Source: JBOFMT01 sp051658525
GTDB lineage: Bacteria; Bacillota_I; Bacilli_A; Erysipelotrichales; Erysipelotrichaceae
Assembly: GCA_051658525.1 (NCBI GenBank)
Contig: JBOFMT010000030.1
Location: 1 to 6,161 of the forward strand
DNA: 6,161 bases
Reading direction: 5' to 3'
In this document: positions 1 through 6,161 of the stretch, piece after piece
How the letters are laid out: each line of letters begins with the position of its first letter
Position numbering within the stretch: position 1 is the stretch's first letter
Position numbers and translations under genes: made by a program
Notes under the pieces: generated by a model
Told to the model about the DNA's origin: nothing
The model's input: only the letters and a program-made list of their open reading frames with translations
Databases searched by the model: none

Positions 1-907
1 TATGTTCACTACCTGTATCATCAAAATACGTAAATACTACACTTTGACTCGCCTCATCACGATAAATTGTTTCTCCTTTTGCTTCTAATAACGTCATCGC
101 CTCTAAAGAAGTAATCGATTTGACTTCGCTCTGTGAAAAGTCATAACCATCACTTGCCAAAGCAAAACCACGATTGTTCGAAACGAGCTGCATTTTTTCT
201 ACCATTGTAGCTAGAAAATCCGCATTGGCTTTGGGCCCTGGAGTAAGATTATATCCATATAGGTTATAACACATCATGACATACTGCGGACCTTGTGGAA
301 ATTCCAAGTCCGCTATGGGTGCACCCGGTTCCAACAACACGCGTAGACTCAAATCGTTAACTTGACACAAGTCATATAAAATAGTAATAAAATCCAAATA
401 ATCATTCCATAAGCTAAGATCGTTTCGTATTGCCTCATAATCGAGTTCAATTCCTTGATATCCTTGTGCAAGTGCAAGATTGACTAGGTCATTTGCATGT
501 TCTTGTTGTGTGGATTGCGATTGAAATATAATTTGTAATACATCACTACTTTTTAAGATAGAGGAGCCATCTGCTAACACTTGGTCATTTACAATACTTA
601 AAATTGGTTTCACTGATGTTAAACTTTCGTCCAGTAATGTTTTGGTCTGTGTTAATGCACTTGGTAGTACTAGCTCATTATTTTCATCAAAATATGTACC
701 AAAGTAAATCATCTCACTCCACTGTTCAGAGAGCATACTTGCTTCTCTACTGCCATCATCAACATCCCAATAGACTAGCCAAGCACTAGACATCTGCTCG
801 GGAATTCCAGCTTCGATTCCATACTGTTCTAATTTGCTTGTAGATTGTGGGCTACAACCAACGAGCAACATACACCCTAATAGTACGATCAAACATCCTT
901 GTTTCAT
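1..907 (-). CDS. GH18-like glycoside hydrolase lipoprotein, 3' end outside window
   Basis: Predicted surface lipoprotein hydrolase; 302 codons are visible and the frame runs off the left edge. MKQGCLIVLLGCMLLVGC is a lipoprotein signal with lipobox LVGC at 15-18, so Cys18 should be lipidated. The mature part starts with a Ser-rich linker and then shows a GH18 TIM-barrel pattern: SAWLVYWD at 41-48 (first strand), GYQGIELDYE at 149-158 (catalytic strand 4), LRVLLEPG at 188-195, QYVMMCYNLYG at 208-218 (MxY strand 6), FALASDGYDFS at 248-258 (substrate loop), and FTYFDDTGSEH at 292-302, where the window cuts a motif that in YaaH-like GH18 proteins is followed by a Trp/Phe-Glu-Asp segment. The catalytic Glu158 and Asp156 are kept, but the first two Asp of DxxDxDxE are Gln151 and Glu154. 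Likely role: cleaving, trimming or releasing the GlcNAc-type polymer made by this operon; peptidoglycan hydrolysis is the alternative. It starts 9 bases after the preceding stop. Confidence 0.83.
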   Translation of the reverse strand, partial: MKQGCLIVLLGCMLLVGCSPQSTSKLEQYGIEAGIPEQMSSAWLVYWDVDDGSREASMLSEQWSEMIYFGTYFDENNELVLPSALTQTKTLLDESLTSVKPILSIVNDQVLADGSSILKSSDVLQIIFQSQSTQQEHANDLVNLALAQGYQGIELDYEAIRNDLSLWNDYLDFITILYDLCQVNDLSLRVLLEPGAPIADLEFPQGPQYVMMCYNLYGYNLTPGPKANADFLATMVEKMQLVSNNRGFALASDGYDFSQSEVKSITSLEAMTLLEAKGETIYRDEASQSVVFTYFDDTGSEH

Positions 908-913
908 AGCTTT

Positions 914-918
914 GACCT
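914..918 (-). promoter_or_regulatory. Weak ribosome binding site of the GH18 lipoprotein gene
   Basis: AGGTC on the minus strand overlaps the TAG stop (919-917) of the preceding gene and lies 6 bases before the ATG at 907. It is shorter than the other sites, suggesting lower output of the hydrolase, or reliance on ribosomes arriving from upstream. The start itself is well supported by the lipoprotein signal that begins there. Confidence 0.4.
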
Positions 919-2578
919 ACAAGGTGTCGATAAACCAATTTACAACACGGTCAATGGTTTGTTGGATTGTGTAAACAACTTTATTCCAGCCCGTTTGTTC
1001 ATTGGAATACAACAATGTCTTCCCTTCCTCAATTCTAATTTGAGAAAATGCACCATCATAAACATCGTCATAGGTATTTCTAAAACCTTCACCAGCAAGC
1101 CAAGCACTCTCTAGTACCACGCCTCCTGCGTTATTACTACGAAGTTCAACATCTACATATTCTTTCCCATTGATTTGAATCGTGAGTCGGTCTTGATGCA
1201 CTTGGATCCCTAACTGATAATCTCCAGCATCCTTTACCTGAATGTCTTTTGGTTCTAAAGAAGCATCAATTTTTTGTTCGGTAACTGTAATTTCATTTCC
1301 CTCAAATTGTTCATAAACACTTAATTCATTGTTCCCTATACTAATTTTAATGTAATTTTCTTGGGTTTCATCTACTCGTAAGTAGATTGTTTGATATCCC
1401 ATAATATTACCTAGTAGTCGCATTGAAACATTAAGGTCATCTTTTACAACGACATCCTTGAGTTCAATTCGCCCTGTACTTGATGGTTCTGAAGTAAGGG
1501 CAATGAGTTCATCTCGAAATTCAACTGCTCCATTTACTACAGTCCAATCACTTGCTTGAGTGGGATCCCCTTGTCGAAAAACTACATCTTCTCCAACGTC
1601 ATTTTTCACACGCATCAATAGATGGTTTGGATACCAATAGGCTTGTGCTTGGGTTCTTGTTAAGTCATAAATACTATTATCGCGATTGTTTAAAGCAAAT
1701 CCCTCCCGATTGTAGTTGATTTGAAACATATTTTTAATATTCGTTTCATTTACACTACTTGCATTGGGATGCGTACCAAACGCGTCGGTATTCGAATGCA
1801 TCAATACGTATAGATCAGGGATACGACCGATTGCTTTTAGATACGCCTGTTCCATCAAACGATAATCATCATCAATGCGTTTTTGTAATTCACTCGTGCT
1901 CTCTTTTGGAATTCCAAACGCATCTCGTTTATAGTCCATTAAGTAATGGTTGTATTCTGAGACTTCATAACCAATCGCATTCATTTCTCGAATGCTCAAA
2001 TCTCCCAAATAGTTTTCATCTAGGTCAAATACATTGATGAATGCAAGGCGATAGCCATTACTTCCCACTTCCCAAAAATCTCGTTGACTGAGCTCACGAT
2101 AGTCCTTTTCATCCAAAAGGCCCAAATCATTGGCAGCTAGATTGTTAGCATAGCCAACCATTGTAGCTTTGTAATTGTATTTTTGTAAAATATCCTCTGC
2201 AAAGATTGCCGTACCTGTATACCCATCTTCAAATAATAAAAATAGACTACGTTCTGGTAAGTTCTTACGTCCTGCATAATAATCCATCACATCTTGTTGC
2301 GTGATCGTAACATAGCCATTTTCGTACAATAAACTTAGATGTTCTTCTAGTCGACTTGTAGCAATATTAATGTCACTACCTACACGGCTCGTACCAAAAT
2401 AAGCTATGGTAATAAAGCCGCTATCTGGAGTTGTACTTTCTTCAACGTCTTGATCTTGATACGGCTCATACGCTGTGGTTTCCACAAAACTAATGAGCAA
2501 CGCACCTACTGCAAAACATAAGATGATTGCTTGAACCATACCACGCAGGATTTTTTTTTGATCTTTTTGTAGTTTCAT
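917..2578 (-). CDS. Membrane-anchored degenerate polysaccharide deacetylase-like protein with beta-sandwich-like C-terminal region
   Basis: Probably an exported, membrane-attached accessory factor of the polysaccharide machinery. Lys-rich residues 1-12 are followed by one hydrophobic segment (about 13-32), a signal anchor or uncleaved signal. Residues 55-265 have the layout of a NodB/PgaB-like deacetylase: a strand at 55-62, LLFEDGY at 114-120 in the position of TFDDG, YKATMV at 136-141 matching the KATFFV strand of the upstream deacetylase, GSNG at 172-175 where GSHTxxH is expected, and VLMHSN at 258-263 like the final LxH motif. The catalytic Asp is Glu117 and the first metal-binding His is Asn174 with no HxxxH, so deacetylase activity is doubtful; a glycan-binding or scaffolding role is more plausible. 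Residues 335-520 are rich in alternating beta strands and look like a jelly-roll/concanavalin-type carbohydrate-binding module, a fold guess only. The last 25 residues form an amphipathic helix. The start is fixed by a strong ribosome binding site and the ATGA overlap with the synthase gene. Confidence 0.85.
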   Translation of the reverse strand: MKLQKDQKKILRGMVQAIILCFAVGALLISFVETTAYEPYQDQDVEESTTPDSGFITIAYFGTSRVGSDINIATSRLEEHLSLLYENGYVTITQQDVMDYYAGRKNLPERSLFLLFEDGYTGTAIFAEDILQKYNYKATMVGYANNLAANDLGLLDEKDYRELSQRDFWEVGSNGYRLAFINVFDLDENYLGDLSIREMNAIGYEVSEYNHYLMDYKRDAFGIPKESTSELQKRIDDDYRLMEQAYLKAIGRIPDLYVLMHSNTDAFGTHPNASSVNETNIKNMFQINYNREGFALNNRDNSIYDLTRTQAQAYWYPNHLLMRVKNDVGEDVVFRQGDPTQASDWTVVNGAVEFRDELIALTSEPSSTGRIELKDVVVKDDLNVSMRLLGNIMGYQTIYLRVDETQENYIKISIGNNELSVYEQFEGNEITVTEQKIDASLEPKDIQVKDAGDYQLGIQVHQDRLTIQINGKEYVDVELRSNNAGGVVLESAWLAGEGFRNTYDDVYDGAFSQIRIEEGKTLLYSNEQTGWNKVVYTIQQTIDRVVNWFIDTL

Positions 2579-4413
2579 CCTTGACCTCCATCTTGTGTAT
2601 GCTCTTGTTTTATACCTTGTTTGCGATTGGCTCGCCGTTGTGCTCGCTCTGCTTTTTTCACTTGATCGGCTACATCATGTGGTGTCATACGCGTTCCCCA
2701 CGTAGATTTCCAAAATGTTACCCAAGCGACTGGCATTTGCCACAACAAGACCACTTCATAATAGATTACAAATGCTAATCCAAATAACCATGTGGTACTT
2801 CTTCTAAGTAGCAACTGTGCTGCACTCATTAACATCGCCATTAAGAAAACTCCGACAAGAAATGTAGTTGGAAATACGCCTTGTGTTAATGGTACATAGA
2901 TTAAATTATAACCAACAACAATGGGAGCCAAGATTGGTACCAATAACCCAATATAGAAACTCACTGCAGCAAATGGTTCTTTCTTCCACATAAAGCGACT
3001 TGCAATGAGTGATTCTCGTAGCCAAGAGCGCTTCCAACGCATTTGCTGTTTTAAAAACATACGATAATCATTTGGTACAATCGTTGAACAAATAGCTGCA
3101 TCCTGGTACTGGGTACGATGATGCGCTAAGATGAAATTTGTCATGGAACGATCATCTCCGAATGTTGCTCGTTGACCAAAAAATGTTTGTTCCAACCAAG
3201 CATTCATGTTATCCAATAAAATCTCTTTCTTATAACAAGCCAAAGGACCCGATAAACAACTTACCGTATCAAAATATGCTTCTGCTGCTTTCATAACGCG
3301 AAAAGCAATATAATAACGAACGGATTGCATTTTCGTTAAGGTGTTGGTGTAAGTATTTGCTACATCCGTTCTTCCTGACACACCACCCATCTTAGGATCT
3401 TTAAATGGTTGTACCAAATATCGAATCGCCAATGGATCTAAAAAGCTATCGGAATCCACAAAGACAACAAGCTCATGTTTTGCTTCCACAACACCTTGTG
3501 CCAAAGCTTCTCGCTTCCCATGGTTTTCTTCCATCGCAATATAACTTACTCGTGTAGCGATATCATAACCATCCTCTTGTTGTAAACGAGCAATCGTCTT
3601 TTTGATTTCTTCCACTGATTGATCACTTGAACAATCATCTACGATGATGACCTCCAATTTATCGATAGGATAATCTTGGTTGACAGCACTAATGATGGTT
3701 TGATGAATCCATGTTTCCTCATTAAAGCAAGGAACAACAATGGTAACCCCTGGTGTGTAGTTAGGATCAATCGGTGCCTGACGATACCAAGTTGCAAAAA
3801 TGTAGCGAGTTAGTAAGAATACCGCAGTTAAGATACTGTATAAATACAACCAGCGATTAAATTTAAAATATAAAAAACTTTCGACTCGCATGAGTACGAT
3901 AAAGAAGGAAATACATGCAAGCAAGAAGCATGCAATAACGAGTAAGAACGCATCTTTGGATTGTTTGACCTTGGCATACAAGTCTTGCTTGAATTCCACC
4001 CCTACATACCATTGACCAGCTTCTGAAAATTCACGTACACAGCTAGCACCAACTTTGACCCGCATTTCCATCCCTTCCGGCATACTACCTGGCAGGATAC
4101 GAAAACGTAGGGTGATCGCTGTTGCTTGTTGTAACTGTTCTTTTTGCTGCTCGTTGACAAGCAACAACATCCCAGTAGCACTGACATCTACCCCTTCCAC
4201 ATGCAACACTTGCTTCGCATGCATTGCATCTTTGTAGTGGATTGTGACACGATAGTGCACTTGATAACGTGTTCCTTTTGCACCTTTGCTTTCCCCTCGA
4301 CGTTCCACTCCAGAGCGGATATGTTTAGGATCTGGCACATGTGATAATAATCGTCGATCAGGATTGGTATGCAAGAGTTTATCTTTAATTTTTTCTTTTG
4401 TTCCATCACTCAT
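2575..4413 (-). CDS. PilZ-domain membrane glycosyltransferase family 2 (processive polysaccharide synthase, HasA/chitin-synthase-like)
   Basis: Predicted processive synthase that polymerises a UDP-sugar in the cytoplasm and extrudes the chain through the membrane. The order of parts in 612 residues is: a basic N-terminus; a PilZ-like domain at about 37-145 with DVSATG at 76-81 (the DxSxxG motif); two membrane helices at about 154-176 and 187-208; a GT2 core at about 222-470 with VPCFNE at 227-232, VDD at 258-260, DSD at 320-322 (metal/UDP), SGPLACY at 388-394, GDDR at 419-422 (catalytic base region) and QQMRW at 456-460 (QxxRW, product/acceptor site); then three or four more membrane segments at about 481-508, 514-535 and 541-566, and a highly basic tail (about 585-600). 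The SGPL, GDDR..TN and QQxRW..SWxRES stretches resemble hyaluronan synthase, NodC and chitin synthase more than BcsA. PilZ suggests post-translational control by c-di-GMP, although the RxxxR half of the motif is altered. Translation overlaps the next gene by ATGA. The polymer is not determinable from sequence alone; no precursor-making gene is in view. Confidence 0.93.
   Translation of the reverse strand: MSDGTKEKIKDKLLHTNPDRRLLSHVPDPKHIRSGVERRGESKGAKGTRYQVHYRVTIHYKDAMHAKQVLHVEGVDVSATGMLLLVNEQQKEQLQQATAITLRFRILPGSMPEGMEMRVKVGASCVREFSEAGQWYVGVEFKQDLYAKVKQSKDAFLLVIACFLLACISFFIVLMRVESFLYFKFNRWLYLYSILTAVFLLTRYIFATWYRQAPIDPNYTPGVTIVVPCFNEETWIHQTIISAVNQDYPIDKLEVIIVDDCSSDQSVEEIKKTIARLQQEDGYDIATRVSYIAMEENHGKREALAQGVVEAKHELVVFVDSDSFLDPLAIRYLVQPFKDPKMGGVSGRTDVANTYTNTLTKMQSVRYYIAFRVMKAAEAYFDTVSCLSGPLACYKKEILLDNMNAWLEQTFFGQRATFGDDRSMTNFILAHHRTQYQDAAICSTIVPNDYRMFLKQQMRWKRSWLRESLIASRFMWKKEPFAAVSFYIGLLVPILAPIVVGYNLIYVPLTQGVFPTTFLVGVFLMAMLMSAAQLLLRRSTTWLFGLAFVIYYEVVLLWQMPVAWVTFWKSTWGTRMTPHDVADQVKKAERAQRRANRKQGIKQEHTQDGGQG
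2584..2589 (-). promoter_or_regulatory. Strong ribosome binding site of the degenerate deacetylase gene, at an ATGA overlap
   Basis: GGAGGT on the minus strand is 5 bases before the ATG at 2578. The start codon and the TGA stop of the synthase gene share bases in ATGA (2578-2575). The near-perfect anti-16S match decides the start and implies translational coupling of the synthase and its membrane-anchored partner. Confidence 0.75.
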
Positions 4414-4414
4414 C

Positions 4415-6161
4415 TTAATTCACCCCTTCCACGACACGTTTGAAGGAATAACCTTGCGCAAGATAACTTGGAAGAATTGTATCCAACCCCTCCGCGGTAT
4501 ATTCTGCGGTATCAGACATATGCATAACTACAACACTACCATCACCAACCTGTTGGTTTTGGTAAGCAGTATGAAAACCATCGATGAATACTTGTGCTGA
4601 GGTTGCCTCATAATCTTTGGTTGAGTAATCACCTGAAATCAAATACGTATAACCAACATCAAGTACTGCTTTCATTCCGGTTTTCCCAACAGCAAGTGTT
4701 GGTGGACGGAAGATGGTACTAAGCGCATTGGTATCTCCAACAATTTCATATAATTTACGATATGACGTTACCACATCACTTTGCAATGCTTTTGCTTCTT
4801 CTGCTGTTAAATCCAAATACTGAGAAGGGTCGCTTCCTGTGACATAATTTGATAGAACCAAATGGTTATCGGTATGACTTGCTATCGTATGTCCTGCTTC
4901 TGCAATGGCTCGAAGTAAATTTGGATTTGTTTGTACATAATTCGTACGAACAAAGAACGTCGCTTTAACTTGATACTTATCTAAAACAAACAATAGTTTA
5001 TTGATGGCTGCATCCGAACCCCAGTCATCAAACGTTAGGTACATCGTCGGTTGCGCTTGTAATTTTAGCTTACCTACGGTATCCAGACCTAATAATTCTT
5101 CTTCACTAAATCCAGGTAATACATTTCCTGCATCGATATCTGGATTTCCAATATAACGTTGTTGAATTTGTTGGACACTTGTATCAGCTTTTCCAAAAGC
5201 AACCGGTAGTGCAACGCTGCCATCGAGCAATTGGTAACGCATAGTACTATCATTTAGATCTTTAATTGTAGTAAAGCTGTAACCACCTTGTCCAAAATAA
5301 GCAATTGGATCAACTTTCCCTACTTTAATACTAGTTACAAGTTGCGCAATTACCGTTGGATCTTTGTAGTAATCCATTCTAAAATATACCAGTTCCCCGC
5401 GTTTTAGTGCGGTTGTTCCTGTATTGGATAATTCATTATAGATGATACTTGCATTTGCAGTCTGATCGATGTTGGAACGTGCAATTGCCAATGTATGTTG
5501 AACAAAAGCACATCCGGTAGCTGATATCGCTTCTAACACCTCTGTTTCTACAATGCGATCATACGCATAACGAACGTATTTTGCTTGTTGGCCATAGCGT
5601 GATTGTATTGTTGCTTTCATCCACAGCAAATCATTCGCAACACTTTCATACGTCGTACCATCGGATTCTTTGATGATCATTTGTAGTTCATGCCCTGCAG
5701 CCACAATTTGTTTTATTTGAACATCGTAGCGCGTTAAATCATCTGAACTGACAAAAAAGGTTGCTTTGATGTTAGCTTGTTGCAGCGAAAGTAACACTTG
5801 TTGTAACACATCAACTTCTCGAACTCCATAGAAGCTATAGTTTACTGCTTTTTGTGTTGTATAAATCATGGACGACACAGTTGCTAACTTTCCTTGATTC
5901 GCAATCCGTAAACGTTGTGCTTCACTAATACTTGGTTGTACTGGTGTACCAGGCAATACAGGTGTCTCTACGTCTGGTACAACGATAACATCTTCTTTTT
6001 CTGGTAAGTCTTGCAAGTCTTGATTGCTTACTACACTGGCATCTCGTTCATTGATGGCCATTACAACCCATGTTACGAGTTGTAAGATTCGCTCTTCTTT
6101 GGTTAAAGTTTCATCAACACTTGGCGGTTTATCAATCGCTGGGGTATCATCCTCAACATAT
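4415..6161 (-). CDS. Tandem-domain polysaccharide deacetylase (NodB-like, one dead and one intact domain), 5' end outside window
   Basis: Likely an extracytoplasmic metal-dependent de-N-acetylase (carbohydrate esterase 4 type) acting on the glycan made by the synthase encoded just downstream. The frame is open to the window edge: 33 further sense codons precede the first ATG at 6061, which has no convincing ribosome binding site, so the true start, and presumably the signal or anchor, lies upstream. Numbering from that ATG, residues 1-60 are a Pro/acid-rich linker. Residues 73-230 form a NodB-like domain that has lost its catalytic residues (SFYG where TFDD is expected, no HxxxH). Residues 339-540 form a second NodB domain with TFDDW at 343-347 (D345 catalytic base, D346 metal ligand), SHTDNH at 395-400 (H396, H400 metal ligands), FRPP at 451-454, GDY at 477-479 and VVMHMSD at 511-517 (H514). 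The second domain should be active; whether the substrate is exopolysaccharide or peptidoglycan is inferred from context. It ends 1 base before the glycosyltransferase start. Confidence 0.9.
   Translation of the reverse strand, partial: YVEDDTPAIDKPPSVDETLTKEERILQLVTWVVMAINERDASVVSNQDLQDLPEKEDVIVVPDVETPVLPGTPVQPSISEAQRLRIANQGKLATVSSMIYTTQKAVNYSFYGVREVDVLQQVLLSLQQANIKATFFVSSDDLTRYDVQIKQIVAAGHELQMIIKESDGTTYESVANDLLWMKATIQSRYGQQAKYVRYAYDRIVETEVLEAISATGCAFVQHTLAIARSNIDQTANASIIYNELSNTGTTALKRGELVYFRMDYYKDPTVIAQLVTSIKVGKVDPIAYFGQGGYSFTTIKDLNDSTMRYQLLDGSVALPVAFGKADTSVQQIQQRYIGNPDIDAGNVLPGFSEEELLGLDTVGKLKLQAQPTMYLTFDDWGSDAAINKLLFVLDKYQVKATFFVRTNYVQTNPNLLRAIAEAGHTIASHTDNHLVLSNYVTGSDPSQYLDLTAEEAKALQSDVVTSYRKLYEIVGDTNALSTIFRPPTLAVGKTGMKAVLDVGYTYLISGDYSTKDYEATSAQVFIDGFHTAYQNQQVGDGSVVVMHMSDTAEYTAEGLDTILPSYLAQGYSFKRVVEGVN
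4423..4428 (-). promoter_or_regulatory. Ribosome binding site of the PilZ-glycosyltransferase gene
   Basis: AAGGGG on the minus strand lies 9 bases before the ATG at 4413. It sits inside the last codons of the upstream deacetylase gene (the Glu-Gly-Val-Asn end), whose TAA stop is 1 base from the ATG. Ribosomes finishing the deacetylase would therefore terminate on top of this site, which favours coupled translation. It also supports Met-4413 as the real start. Confidence 0.6.

Noticed and set aside
604..789. Short plus-strand open frame inside the GH18 lipoprotein gene
   Set aside because: It lies antisense to a well-supported coding frame, has a low-complexity His/Tyr/Leu-rich translation with no domain or signal, and no ribosome binding site.
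4188..4409. Minus-strand alternative frame starting just inside the synthase gene
   Set aside because: It sits in another frame within the PilZ-coding region and shows no family features, whereas the overlapping frame carries the DxSxxG motif.
2575..4413. Naming the synthase bcsA, hasA or icaA
   Set aside because: The PilZ domain is at the opposite end from BcsA, HasA and IcaA have no PilZ domain, no UDP-glucose dehydrogenase or cellulose subunit genes are in view, and sequence alone does not fix the sugar.
4492..4512. Near-perfect 9-base direct repeat (CGGTAT type)
   Set aside because: It encodes a repeated Tyr-Thr-Ala-Glu pair inside the deacetylase C-terminus and is explained by the protein sequence; it is too short to suggest a DNA element.
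4286..4600. Plus-strand open frame of 104 codons across the synthase/deacetylase junction
   Set aside because: It is antisense to the 5' end of the synthase gene and the 3' end of the deacetylase gene, and its Cys/Ile/Thr-rich translation has no recognisable motif; it is a shadow of the two real frames.
4415..6061. ATG at 6061 as the true start of the deacetylase
   Set aside because: The frame stays open to the edge with sensible linker composition, no Shine-Dalgarno sequence precedes this ATG, and no signal peptide follows it.

Overview
The window looks like part of a low-to-moderate GC Gram-positive (Bacillota/Firmicutes-type) genome. The evidence is AT-leaning codon use, strong GGAGG-type ribosome binding sites, a surface lipoprotein with a short lipobox signal, and sequence types (HasA-like family 2 glycosyltransferase, NodB deacetylases, YaaH-like GH18) common in that phylum. 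I cannot name the genus.

All real genes lie on the minus strand and are packed head to tail, with no intergenic gap above 9 bases, so the window is a slice through a single operon read from right to left. In transcription order it holds: (1) an extracytoplasmic polysaccharide deacetylase with two tandem NodB-like domains, the first catalytically dead and the second with intact motifs (4415-6161, its 5' end outside the window); (2) a membrane glycosyltransferase with an N-terminal PilZ domain and a hyaluronan/chitin-synthase-like GT2 core (2575-4413); (3) a membrane-anchored protein with a second, degenerate deacetylase-like domain, a beta-sandwich-like region and an amphipathic C-terminal tail (917-2578); (4) a GH18-like lipoprotein whose 3' end lies beyond the window (1-907). 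Junctions are a 1-base gap, a 4-base ATGA overlap and a 9-base gap.

Taken together this reads as a synthase-dependent exopolysaccharide locus. The GT2 would polymerise and extrude a beta-linked, probably N-acetylhexosamine-containing glycan, under control of a cyclic dinucleotide (most likely c-di-GMP) sensed by the PilZ domain. The deacetylase would partly de-N-acetylate the emerging chain, the degenerate deacetylase would bind or guide it, and the GH18 lipoprotein would trim or release it. The layout recalls Pga/Ica (PNAG) and Listeria Pss systems in logic but not in gene order or domain architecture. The polymer's identity is inference. Both outer genes are cut by the window edges, and no promoter, terminator, RNA gene, repeat array or mobile element is visible.
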